Below, in pieces: positions 1-6,126 of a stretch of DNA of 11,103 nt; the stretch's first letter is position 1; each line of letters starts with the position of its first letter. Position numbers and translations under genes: made by a program. The notes under the pieces are model-generated. The model searched no databases, was not told the DNA's origin, and was given only the letters and a program-made list of their open reading frames with translations. Origin of the DNA: JAWOJF01 sp046481785. Lineage in GTDB: Bacteria > Bacteroidota > Ignavibacteria > Ignavibacteriales > Ignavibacteriaceae. Location: contig JAWOJF010000392.1 of assembly GCA_046481785.1 (NCBI GenBank), forward strand, positions 1 to 11,103, in the 5' to 3' direction.

Positions 1-60
1 GCAACATATCTGTATCAGAACTACAATCTAATTAAAAAGCTTTTTGCCCGTGAAAATTAA
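1..60 (+). CDS. C-terminal end of an upstream gene (partial; possibly pgsA-like)
   Basis: Frame 1 is open from the window edge to a TAA at 58-60, giving 19 residues that end in ...LIKKLFAREN. The tail is amphipathic and basic, as is common after the last membrane helix of a small membrane enzyme. The next gene is pgpA, which acts on the product of phosphatidylglycerophosphate synthase (PgsA), so a CDP-alcohol phosphatidyltransferase is a reasonable guess. That guess rests on context only; 19 residues cannot identify a family. The next coding region starts inside this one, which suggests translational coupling. Confidence 0.5.
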   Translation, partial: ATYLYQNYNLIKKLFAREN

Positions 61-502
61 CTTTGTTGAAAAACTATTAGGCTCGGGATTTTATACCGGG
101 TATATTCCGTTTGCTTCCGGTACCTTTGGTAGTTTGGCTGCATTGGTTATTTATTTTATCCCCGGTTTTGAAAATCCCGTTATAATAATCCCTGCAATAA
201 TTCTTTTTAGCTCATACGGTATTTATATAAGCGGAAAATTTGAAAAAATATATGGTAAAGATCCCGCCCAATGTACAATTGATGAAGTTGTCGGCATGTG
301 GATATCCCTTTTGTTTCTTCCAAAAACCATCCTTATATCATTATTTGCATTTTTTATATGGAGGGGGATGGATATTATTAAGCCATTTCCGGCACGGAAA
401 TTAGAACGCCTACCGGATGGCTGGGGAGTAATGGCAGATGATATTGCGGCATCAGTTTATTCTGTGCTACTTGTTCACATAATTTTGCTTATTTTTGAAT
501 AA
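44..502 (+). CDS. pgpA: Phosphatidylglycerophosphatase A (PgpA)
   Basis: Integral membrane phosphatase that removes the phosphate of phosphatidylglycerophosphate to give phosphatidylglycerol, in the cytoplasmic membrane. The 152-residue protein shows the family motifs in order: the N-terminal GY.PFASGTFGS stretch (about residues 19-30), IDEVVGMW (about 79-86), a DIIKPFPAR stretch after a membrane helix, and GVMADD (about 128-133). The acidic residues D80, E81, D132 and D133 are the expected metal/catalytic ligands. Hydrophobic segments lie near residues 25-40, 45-60, 88-105 and 135-150. The length is typical of the family. The start is uncertain: TTG at 44 or GTG at 50, both inside the preceding gene and neither with a clear ribosome binding site. 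Overlap with the upstream frame argues for one transcript. Confidence 0.9.
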   Translation: MPVKINFVEKLLGSGFYTGYIPFASGTFGSLAALVIYFIPGFENPVIIIPAIILFSSYGIYISGKFEKIYGKDPAQCTIDEVVGMWISLLFLPKTILISLFAFFIWRGMDIIKPFPARKLERLPDGWGVMADDIAASVYSVLLVHIILLIFE

Positions 503-568
503 GTAATTAATGATGCTAAAATTATCAATTTTATTACATAATTTATTTTTATTTAAGAGTATAATTAA

Positions 569-1825
569 ATGAATGCTCATATTCTAACAATTGGGGATGA
601 AATTCTTATAGGCCAGACACTTAATACAAACGCCGCTTTTATTGGATCGGTTTTAACTGCAGTACAGGTGAGGGTAAAAAAAACATCCGTTGTGGGGGAT
701 ACTAAAGAAGATATTATTAAAGAATTTGAAGATGCCTGGCAAAAAAGTGATCTTCTGATTGTAACTGGAGGATTGGGGCCTACTCATGATGATGTAACTC
801 TTAATTGCATTATTGATTTTTTTAAAACTGAACTGGTAATGGATGAAGAGGTACTTGAAAATGTTAAAAAGATTTTTGGAAAAAGGGGATTGGAAGTAAC
901 TAAAGTAAATGAGAACCAGGCCCTTGTACCCAAAATAGCATCTGTTATAAAAAATGAGCTTGGAACTGCCCCCGGAATATGGATTGAAAAAGATGAAAAG
1001 ATTTTTGCTGCATTGCCTGGCGTGCCTTATGAAATGAGGGCGATGATGGAAAATTATGTTATTCCTAATCTGCGCGATAAACTGAAAAATTTGAAAACAA
1101 TTGTTAAAATGATTAATCTTCAAACCACTGGTATTCCGGAATCTGTTTTGTTTGAAAGACTGGGTGATATTGATGAACTGCTTGGCGGTGCCCGCCTTGC
1201 TTTTCTTCCCAGTCCGTTAGGGATAAAGCTTAGAATTTCGGCAGAAGAAGAGTCTGAAGAATCTGCTATTGAAAAATTAAATGAAGTTGAACAAAAAATA
1301 AGATCAAAAGCAGGCAGATTTATTTTTGCCAAGGGCGAAGAAAGTCTTGAAGAAGTAGTAGGAAGGCTGCTTAAGGAAAGAGGTTTTTCTATTGCAATTG
1401 CTGAATCATGTACCGGTGGAAATATTTGTAACCTGATTACCAATATAAAAGGAAGCAGTAACTATTTTGAAAGAGGTGTGGTTTCATACAGTAACGCTTC
1501 AAAAGTTGAGATACTTAAAGTAAATGAGGATACAATTGCAGAACATGGTGCCGTTAGTCTTGAGGTTGCAAGACAGATGGCTGAAGGGGTGAAATCAATA
1601 AGCGGAACCGACCTGGGTTTGGCTATAACCGGAATAATGGGGCCTACCGGGGCTGCTCCCGGAAAACCTGTAGGACTTGTATATGTTGGTTTATGTGATG
1701 ATAAAGTATGCACAGCAAAAAAATTTATTTTTGGAGATGACAGGCTCCTGAATAAACAGAGGGCAACCCAGGCTGCACTTGAAATGGTAAGAAAGTATTT
1801 GCTTGGAATATCGGCTGATGATTAG
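569..1825 (+). CDS. cinA: CinA-family protein: N-terminal pyrophosphatase-type domain plus C-terminal NMN amidohydrolase domain
   Basis: A 418-residue two-domain CinA. The N-terminal half is the MoaB/MogA-like fold, with GDEILIGQ at 9-16, TGGLGPTHDD at 66-75 and an LPGVPYEM stretch near 150. In characterised CinA proteins this domain cleaves ADP-ribose or related pyrophosphates. The C-terminal domain (about 255-413) is PncC-like nicotinamide-nucleotide amidase, which returns NMN to NaMN for NAD salvage. It has AESCTGGN at 278-285, a SYSN segment, and a TGI.GP.G...GKPVG loop in which the usual Gly-rich run reads GPTGAAPGKP. The protein is cytoplasmic. ATG at 569 follows a 66-bp gap with no strong Shine-Dalgarno sequence. 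The stop overlaps the next start. The old name 'competence/damage-inducible' fits its usual place beside recA but is not proof of such a role. Confidence 0.93.
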   Translation: MNAHILTIGDEILIGQTLNTNAAFIGSVLTAVQVRVKKTSVVGDTKEDIIKEFEDAWQKSDLLIVTGGLGPTHDDVTLNCIIDFFKTELVMDEEVLENVKKIFGKRGLEVTKVNENQALVPKIASVIKNELGTAPGIWIEKDEKIFAALPGVPYEMRAMMENYVIPNLRDKLKNLKTIVKMINLQTTGIPESVLFERLGDIDELLGGARLAFLPSPLGIKLRISAEEESEESAIEKLNEVEQKIRSKAGRFIFAKGEESLEEVVGRLLKERGFSIAIAESCTGGNICNLITNIKGSSNYFERGVVSYSNASKVEILKVNEDTIAEHGAVSLEVARQMAEGVKSISGTDLGLAITGIMGPTGAAPGKPVGLVYVGLCDDKVCTAKKFIFGDDRLLNKQRATQAALEMVRKYLLGISADD

Positions 1826-2372
1826 ATTATTTATTGCCCTAAAAATTCCCGATGATATAAAAAAACAAATTATTACATTTAGAAATGAGATTCACACTTC
1901 TTCAATTAAACTTAAATGGGAGCCGGAAGAGAAATTACACCTTACCCTTAAGTTTATTGGAGAAGTTCCGGGCAATATTTTAGATGAGATAATCAGCTCT
2001 GTTTCTTTTATTAATGAATATAGAAAATTCCTGTGTAGTTTTACCGGCTTTGGGTTTTTTTATAAAAAGCGGGACCCCAAAATTTTGTGGGCTGGTTTCA
2101 GGGTGGAAGACAGTTTAATTGAGTTAGCTGCCCGGTTAAACATGCATTTTACCAGTTTTTCAATACCTGCTGAAGATAGAAAATTTAAAGCACACTTAAC
2201 CCTTCTCAGAATCAGAGATAGGGGAAATGTTGATGGAAATTTTATTGATGGATTTGAAAAATTTACGGTTAATGAAATCCCTTTTTTTGCAGATGAAATT
2301 GTCCTGATAAAAAGTGATCTTCTTCCGTCAGGTTCTAAGTATACAGAGATTAAAAATTTTAAATTAAAATAA
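1818..2372 (+). CDS. thpR: RNA 2',3'-cyclic phosphodiesterase (ThpR / LigT family)
   Basis: A 184-residue member of the 2H phosphoesterase superfamily. It opens 2',3'-cyclic phosphate ends of RNA, and in vitro family members can join 2'-5' half-tRNAs. Both diagnostic H-x-T-x motifs are present: HLTL at 41-44 and HLTL at 126-129, about 85 residues apart as expected for the two lobes. The N-terminus MIRLFIALKIP is typical of the family and fixes the start at ATG 1818. An in-frame TTG 15 bases upstream would add five residues unlike the family. The ATG lies inside the end of cinA (8-bp overlap), so the two are probably translationally coupled. The protein is cytoplasmic with no signal peptide. 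Confidence 0.92.
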   Translation: MIRLFIALKIPDDIKKQIITFRNEIHTSSIKLKWEPEEKLHLTLKFIGEVPGNILDEIISSVSFINEYRKFLCSFTGFGFFYKKRDPKILWAGFRVEDSLIELAARLNMHFTSFSIPAEDRKFKAHLTLLRIRDRGNVDGNFIDGFEKFTVNEIPFFADEIVLIKSDLLPSGSKYTEIKNFKLK

Positions 2373-2373
2373 T

Positions 2374-2409
2374 TCCCCTTCTCTTTGAGAGAGCATTCTA
2401 ATGCGGGGA
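2374..2409 (+). other. Compact three-stem foldable element in the recA leader
   Basis: Immediately after the thpR stop, TCCCC (2374-2378) pairs with GGGGA (2405-2409). This outer stem encloses two adjacent hairpins: TCTCT/AGAGA (2380-2384 with 2388-2392, 3-nt loop) and GCAT/ATGC (2393-2396 with 2401-2404, 4-nt loop). Almost every base between the outer arms is used, giving a three-way-junction shape. It sits 36 bases before the recA ATG. No T-run follows, so it is not an ordinary intrinsic terminator. Its function is unknown; it could be an RNA leader, a processing site or a small repeat unit. Confidence 0.45.
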
Positions 2410-2432
2410 TAAAGCGTGAGAGTTTTAAAATA

Positions 2433-2440
2433 ACAGGAGG
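2433..2440 (+). promoter_or_regulatory. Strong recA ribosome binding site
   Basis: The AGGAGG core lies five bases before the recA ATG at 2446. It is the best Shine-Dalgarno sequence in the window; most other genes here have weak or no such site. This suggests high recA translation. Confidence 0.7.
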
Positions 2441-2445
2441 TTCAA

Positions 2446-3507
2446 ATGAGTTCTGAGAAAGAACAGAAATTAAAAATTATTGATGATGCAATTGCCAGTA
2501 TAGAAAAAACTTATGGCAAAGGTTCTATAATGAAACTGGGGGATGGTGTAATAGCCCAGGTTGAAGCAATCCCTACAGGCGCTTTGTCATTGGACTATGC
2601 TCTTGGAATTGGCGGAGTACCAAGAGGCAGGGTTACTGAAATTTATGGCCCTGAATCATCAGGAAAAACTACATTGTGTCTTCATATAATTGCAGAAGCC
2701 CAAAAAGCAGGTGGGCTTGCAGCTTTTATTGACGCTGAACATGCCCTTGATGTTAATTATGCCAAAAGGCTTGGTGTTGATACAAGCAATCTTCTCCTTT
2801 CACAGCCCGATTTTGGTGAGCAGGCACTTGAAATTACCGATACTCTTGTCCGCAGTAATGCACTTGATGTAATTGTAATCGACTCGGTTGCAGCACTCGT
2901 TCCGCGTTCTGAAATTGAAGGTGAAATGGGAGATGCCACTATGGCTGTCCAGGCAAGGCTTATGTCACAGGCTTTAAGAAAACTTACCGGCGCTATTTCA
3001 AAATCAAAAACTTCTGTAATTTTTATTAACCAGTTAAGAAGCAAGATAGGGGTTATGTTCGGAAATCCTGAAACTACAACAGGAGGTAATGCTTTGAAGT
3101 TTTATGCCTCCCTAAGGCTGGATATCAGGAGAGTTGCAGCTATTAAAGACGGTAATGATGTTGTTGGCAACAGGACAAAAGTTAAGATTGTTAAAAGCAA
3201 AGTTGCTCCTCCTTTTAAGGAAGTTGAGTTTGATATTCTTTATAATGAGGGTATAAGCAAATCAGGAGATTTACTTGACCTGGCAGTTAATTTTGGTATA
3301 ATAAAGAAAAGCGGCGCCTGGTTTACTTATGATGATGAGAGATTCCAGGGCAGGGAGCAATTCCGCTCAAGGCTGGTAGAATCACCTGAACTTTTTGCTA
3401 AAATTAACGCTGATGTTAAAACCAGGCTTGGTATGAGTGCTGCTGCACCCGCAAACGGATCTGAAGATAAAAAAGAAGAAAAACCAGCTAAGGAAAAAAA
3501 GAAATAA
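2446..3507 (+). CDS. recA: Recombinase RecA
   Basis: DNA-dependent ATPase that forms filaments on single-stranded DNA, catalyses strand exchange in recombinational repair and triggers LexA-type autocleavage where such repressors exist. The 353-residue protein is full length. It has Walker A GPESSGKTT at 68-76, a Walker B strand ending in D146 (VIVID), the MAVQARLMSQ loop-L1 region after residue 160, and the loop-L2 GNPETTTGG at 206-214. The C-terminal tail from about residue 338 is rich in alternating Lys and Glu, rather than the mostly acidic tail of E. coli RecA, which damps DNA binding. The start is fixed by the AGGAGG site. recX follows after 40 bp. I see no clear SOS operator in the 73-bp leader. 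Confidence 0.98.
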   Translation: MSSEKEQKLKIIDDAIASIEKTYGKGSIMKLGDGVIAQVEAIPTGALSLDYALGIGGVPRGRVTEIYGPESSGKTTLCLHIIAEAQKAGGLAAFIDAEHALDVNYAKRLGVDTSNLLLSQPDFGEQALEITDTLVRSNALDVIVIDSVAALVPRSEIEGEMGDATMAVQARLMSQALRKLTGAISKSKTSVIFINQLRSKIGVMFGNPETTTGGNALKFYASLRLDIRRVAAIKDGNDVVGNRTKVKIVKSKVAPPFKEVEFDILYNEGISKSGDLLDLAVNFGIIKKSGAWFTYDDERFQGREQFRSRLVESPELFAKINADVKTRLGMSAAAPANGSEDKKEEKPAKEKKK

Positions 3508-3530
3508 CAAAATTTCAGAGTAAAATTTTG
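3508..3530 (+). other. Perfect hairpin between recA and recX
   Basis: CAAAATTT (3508-3515) and AAATTTTG (3523-3530) are exact reverse complements separated by a 7-nt loop. The stem starts directly after the recA stop codon and ends 17 bases before recX. It has only two G-C pairs and no following T-run, so it is a weak terminator at best. In E. coli a leaky terminator between recA and recX keeps RecX low, and this hairpin occupies the same place. That it works the same way here is inference. Confidence 0.4.
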
Positions 3531-3547
3531 GAGTTGTTCCGGAGACA

Positions 3548-4174
3548 ATGAAAATATTAAATATTACTAAAAAAGATGAGAAAAATGTTGTAGTCCATCT
3601 TGATAATGATGAAAAGCTTTTCCTTTCTTATGAAGTATTAATGAAAAACGGCTTGAAGAAAAACGACGAAGTTTCTGAGAGCCGTTTCTCTTTCCTGGTA
3701 AACCAAAACCAGCTTTACCACATAAAACAACGGGCTGCCCGCTACCTGGGGCGCAGGCTTCACTCGGTTAACGAACTTAGAATTAAACTGAGGCAAAAAG
3801 GATATGATTCCACTCTTATTGATACGGTTTTGGCTGATCTTGTTGATAAAAATTATTTAAATGATTATGAATTTTCCTCCCTGCTGGCGGATGAAAATAT
3901 TAAGAATAAATTATGGGGAAAAAATAAGCTTAAGGCTGAGTTAATTAAAAAGGGGATACAATCTTCTGTAATTGATAAAATTATTGCAGAAAAATATCCC
4001 GAGGGTAATGACGTTGAAAATGCATTATCTCTTGCGGAAAAAAAGTTAAAGCAGCTTTCATACCGCAATCTCGAAGAGAAAAAACTTAAGGAAAAAATAA
4101 TGTCTTATCTTTTTTCACGCGGATATGATTATCAAACCGTTAACAATGCAGTGGAAGAAGTATTAAGGAGATAG
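3548..4174 (+). CDS. recX: Regulatory protein RecX
   Basis: Modulator of RecA that binds in the filament groove, caps or destabilises filaments and limits recombinase activity. The protein is 208 residues and made of the three-helix repeats of the family. The core begins near residue 60 with AARYLGRRLHSVNELRIKL, followed by KGYDSTLIDTVLADL and a YLNDYEF stretch. Later repeats contain W-G-K-N-K-L and FSRGYDYQTVNNAVEEV. An N-terminal beta-rich segment (residues 1-55) precedes the helical repeats, as in many Bacteroidota/Chlorobi RecX proteins. ATG 3548 is preceded by GGAG at 3541-3544. It is very likely transcribed with recA. It ends 7 bp from the convergent Nudix gene. Confidence 0.92.
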   Translation: MKILNITKKDEKNVVVHLDNDEKLFLSYEVLMKNGLKKNDEVSESRFSFLVNQNQLYHIKQRAARYLGRRLHSVNELRIKLRQKGYDSTLIDTVLADLVDKNYLNDYEFSSLLADENIKNKLWGKNKLKAELIKKGIQSSVIDKIIAEKYPEGNDVENALSLAEKKLKQLSYRNLEEKKLKEKIMSYLFSRGYDYQTVNNAVEEVLRR

Positions 4175-4183
4175 TCCTTATCT
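4164..4183. terminator. Possible small hairpin at the recX/Nudix convergent junction
   Basis: TAAGGA (4164-4169) and TCCTTA (4175-4180) form a 6-bp stem with a 5-nt loop. A second, mutually exclusive pairing AGATA/TATCT (4169-4173 with 4179-4183) overlaps it. The structure covers both stop codons. T-runs are poor on both sides, so termination is only a possibility. Confidence 0.2.
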
Positions 4184-4607
4184 ATGCTGCTTTTAATTTT
4201 TCTTTTAAAGCAAGAATCATTTCTGAAAGTTCGGGAATGGAAACAACTGCTGCTGCTTCTTTAAGCGGGTACCACTTTCTTTTTCTTCCTTTTTTTTCGG
4301 GGTAATCTTCAACTTCTTCAATTACTTCCATCGAGTATATCTTTACATGGGTTAACCCAATATCTTTTTTAACATTATATGAGCCCAGCTCCATTGTTTC
4401 ATTGGTCCCTAACACCCCTGCTTCTTCAAAAGCCTCTTTTTTGGCTGACTCGAATCCGGACAAATTAAATTCTATAAATCCTTTAGGCACTATCCACTTT
4501 TTCTTTTTCATGGAGGTAATGAGAAGCACTTCTATCTCATTATCTGTTTTTCTATAAGGTATAACGCCTGACTGATTAAAATTAAATTCTAATTTCAAAT
4601 TAGACAA
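4182..4607 (-). CDS. Nudix hydrolase
   Basis: Single-domain hydrolase of nucleoside-diphosphate-linked substrates; the substrate is not predictable from the sequence. The protein is 141 residues. The Nudix box spans 43-65 (GFIEFNLSG...KEAFEEAGV), with the metal-binding glutamates E58, E61 and E62 present. The upstream Glu of the consensus GX5E is Leu (L49), and the usual Arg before E58 is Lys; both are tolerated in some subfamilies. WIVPKGF before the box is typical of the diphosphoinositol/Ap4A-like group. There is no helix-turn-helix domain, so it is not an NrtR regulator. No ATG exists in frame upstream. TTG 4605-4607 is the first possible start, but TTG 4596-4598, which has AAGG nine bases before it, is an equally good choice. 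The start region carries a 14-bp palindrome and a candidate promoter. Confidence 0.88.
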   Translation of the reverse strand: MSNLKLEFNFNQSGVIPYRKTDNEIEVLLITSMKKKKWIVPKGFIEFNLSGFESAKKEAFEEAGVLGTNETMELGSYNVKKDIGLTHVKIYSMEVIEEVEDYPEKKGRKRKWYPLKEAAAVVSIPELSEMILALKEKLKAA

Positions 4608-4615
4608 CCTTGTCT
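4602..4615. promoter_or_regulatory. 14-bp palindrome over the Nudix gene start (candidate operator)
   Basis: AGACAA (4602-4607) and TTGTCT (4610-4615) are perfect inverted 6-bp arms around CC. The site overlaps the first possible start codon and lies 6 bp downstream of a candidate -10 on the minus strand. That is where a repressor would block initiation. The regulator is unknown. Confidence 0.4.
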
Positions 4616-4621
4616 GAATTT

Positions 4622-4649
4622 ATTTTATCTTTTAATGCAATATTAACAA
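4622..4649 (-). promoter_or_regulatory. Candidate promoter for the Nudix gene
   Basis: On the minus strand TTGTTA (4644-4649), a 16-bp spacer and TAAAAT (4622-4627) match a primary-sigma promoter at 4/6 and 5/6 positions. The predicted start of transcription would fall in the palindrome at 4602-4615. The region is very AT-rich, so chance matches are likely, and promoters in Bacteroidota-type organisms can follow a different consensus. Confidence 0.3.
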
Positions 4650-4727
4650 TTATTTTTGGAATAACTACAATCCAGACATATAATCGGATTATTATCACAG
4701 GAATTTAAACGAAGGAATTATTTTAGT

Positions 4728-5099
4728 TTACACTTTTTCAGTATTGTCATTTATTAAACCATTCCTAAAATACCTAAAATAAAAACAAGCAAAAGCAAAA
4801 ACGGCAGCAGAGGCATGAATAACTGCAAGACCTTTTAGGCCAGGCTTGCCGGAGAGATCCCGTGCAAGAAGTATAAATCCTCCAAGGGCAGCCACAATTA
4901 ACAAAACCAAACTTATATCTGGTGAATTATCCGGATTATTAATTGTATAGATGATCACAAGTGTAAGACCTGTGGCAGCAAACAAGCCATGGCCAATGAC
5001 AGCACCCCTGGTCGGTTTTTTATTTTTTAATATTGCAGTAATTAAAACTAAACCTAACGCTGCGGCAATGGCAAACATAATTACTGATATTGCAAGCAT
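4728..5099 (-). CDS. Small four-helix membrane protein, unknown function
   Basis: I do not recognise the family with certainty. The 123-residue protein has four clear hydrophobic segments at about 2-24, 33-53, 60-80 and 89-111, and ends in a short polar tail. The loop KNKKPTR (25-31) after the first helix is basic, placing it in the cytoplasm under the positive-inside rule. Two His residues lie in or near helices in a similar setting: H37 (GHGLFAATG) and H95 (VIHASAAV). The open frame extends upstream to 5330, but that would cover the divergent sigma gene. ATG 5097-5099 with AGAGGA just upstream is the natural start. It is divergent from the ECF sigma gene and 120 bp upstream of the co-directional Nudix gene. 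Confidence 0.75.
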   Translation of the reverse strand: MLAISVIMFAIAAALGLVLITAILKNKKPTRGAVIGHGLFAATGLTLVIIYTINNPDNSPDISLVLLIVAALGGFILLARDLSGKPGLKGLAVIHASAAVFAFACFYFRYFRNGLINDNTEKV

Positions 5100-5118
5100 A
5101 TTTTCCTCTTTTCCTGTT

Positions 5119-5153
5119 GATGTTCTTTTAATAGATGTTTTTAAATAAACATC
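5119..5153. promoter_or_regulatory. Inverted repeat with an extra half-site in the divergent promoter region
   Basis: GATGTTT (5134-5140) and AAACATC (5147-5153) are perfect 7-bp inverted arms with a 6-bp spacer. A further GATGTT half-site lies at 5119-5124, 15 bp from the first arm, or about 1.5 helical turns. The cluster sits between the membrane-protein start (5099) and the candidate sigma-factor promoter. A dimeric regulator bound here could affect both genes. Confidence 0.4.
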
Positions 5154-5154
5154 G

Positions 5155-5182
5155 GTTACAAAGATTTTTAAAATTTTATAAT
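5155..5182 (+). promoter_or_regulatory. Candidate promoter of the ECF sigma gene
   Basis: A perfect TATAAT (5177-5182) lies 23 bases before ATG 5206. Sixteen bases upstream of it is GTTACA (5155-5160), a 4/6 match to the -35 consensus. The left edge abuts the inverted repeat ending at 5153. AT-rich sequence makes chance matches common. Confidence 0.3.
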
Positions 5183-5205
5183 CTATTTTTAATTGCAGAT
5201 AAATA

Positions 5206-5931
5206 ATGGAAAAAATAATGCCGCAAACACCAAATGATGTAACGAGCTTAATTTTATCCGATGAAGAGATATTAGAAAAAATAAAAGGGGGGAGTGCTGA
5301 GGAATTCCGGATAATTATGAAAAAATACAACCAGAGGCTTTACCGAGTGGCGTTGTCTTTTGACATAAATGATTTTGATGCAGAAGATGTTTTACAACAG
5401 ACATATATTTCCGCTTTCAATAACCTCTCACAATTTAAAGGGGAGTCGCAGTTTATTACATGGCTTACAAGAATTCTTATAAATCAGTGTCTTATGTATA
5501 AAAGAACACAGAAAAATTTAAGAAAAAAATCTGAAGTAATTGCCGAGGAATTTAATATGAAAATGGGACTCTTAAACGAGAATAACCCGGAGGAGCTTTA
5601 CATGAAATCCGAACTTAAAAATATACTTGAAGAAATCATTAAAATGCTGCCCGAAAAATACAAGACAGTATATGTTGTAAGAGAAATTGAGGGTATGAAC
5701 ACCCGGGAGACCGCCGAAATTTTGAATATTAGTGAAGAAAATGTAAAAATCCGGCTGTTTCGTGCAAAAGAATTAATTAAAGATCATCTTCTCAGTAACT
5801 TTAATAAAAAAGAATTGTTAAGTTTCGGGAATCAAAGATGCGATAGGGTAACTGATATCGTTATGAACTTTATTTATAATCAAAGAGGTGAAGGGGATAA
5901 AAGGAAACTATCAGGCACAAAAAACAATTAA
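5206..5931 (+). CDS. RNA polymerase sigma factor, ECF (sigma-70 family)
   Basis: Alternative sigma factor of the two-domain ECF type. Sigma-2 spans about residues 31-102 (EEFRIIMKKYNQRLYRVAL..., then DAEDVLQQTYISAF and the FITWLTRILINQ stretch with W86, binding core polymerase and the -10). Sigma-4 spans about 145-193 (MLPEKYKTVYVVREIEGMNTRETAEIL, ENVKIRLFRAK helix-turn-helix for the -35). A tail after sigma-4 contains FGNQRCDRVTDIVMNF (207-222), a C-terminal motif found in several ECF groups. The 241-residue length is somewhat longer than usual because of a ~20-residue N-terminal lead and this tail. ATG 5206 lacks a ribosome binding site. ATG 5218, with GGA seven bases before it, may be the real start. 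No anti-sigma gene with a recognisable domain is adjacent; the divergent membrane protein has no obvious cytoplasmic sigma-binding domain. Confidence 0.92.
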   Translation: MEKIMPQTPNDVTSLILSDEEILEKIKGGSAEEFRIIMKKYNQRLYRVALSFDINDFDAEDVLQQTYISAFNNLSQFKGESQFITWLTRILINQCLMYKRTQKNLRKKSEVIAEEFNMKMGLLNENNPEELYMKSELKNILEEIIKMLPEKYKTVYVVREIEGMNTRETAEILNISEENVKIRLFRAKELIKDHLLSNFNKKELLSFGNQRCDRVTDIVMNFIYNQRGEGDKRKLSGTKNN

Positions 5932-6126
5932 TATTCTTCAAATATCCCATAGTTTTATAAAGATTTTAAATGAGTTAAGTCTCCGTTCATTTTCGGTTAA
6001 CTATCCATCCATTCTGCCGAATCAATATTATATTTATAATTACGGCCTTCAAAGCAGTGATCTTAAGCCCGGCAAGTAATTGATCTGTATAATTAATTAT
6101 ATGATGGAGTTTAAAAATTTATAAAA
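5932..6126. other. Non-coding gap between the sigma factor and response regulator genes
   Basis: These 195 AT-rich bases show no convincing gene. TATAATTAATTATA (6088-6101) is a perfect 14-bp palindrome containing a TATAAT, 26 bases before the regulator ATG. It could be a -10 element or chance in AT-rich DNA. GGAG near 6106-6109 is rather far from the ATG to serve as its ribosome binding site. I see no clear terminator for the sigma gene. Confidence 0.4.

Noticed and set aside
517..533. TAAAATT/AATTTTA inverted repeat between pgpA and cinA as a terminator
   Set aside because: The stem is all A-T with a 3-nt loop and no T-run, and such repeats arise by chance in sequence this AT-rich.
653..1713. 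Long open frames on the minus strand opposite cinA
   Set aside because: They are shadows of cinA codon composition; none has a recognisable motif, and cinA is certain on the plus strand.
4182..4607. NrtR-type NAD-responsive repressor
   Set aside because: The palindrome at its start and nearby cinA suggested it, but the protein has only the Nudix domain and no C-terminal winged helix.
5100..5330. N-terminal extension of the membrane-protein frame up to 5330 on the minus strand
   Set aside because: It would run through the divergent promoter region and the sigma gene. The internal ATG at 5099 has a good ribosome binding site and starts a clean membrane helix.
5888..6079. Open frame of 63 codons with a GTG start overlapping the end of the sigma gene
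   Set aside because: It overlaps the sigma gene in another frame, has low-complexity Ile/Asn/Tyr-rich composition with no motif, and a ribosome-site-like string only by chance. It is more likely non-coding.
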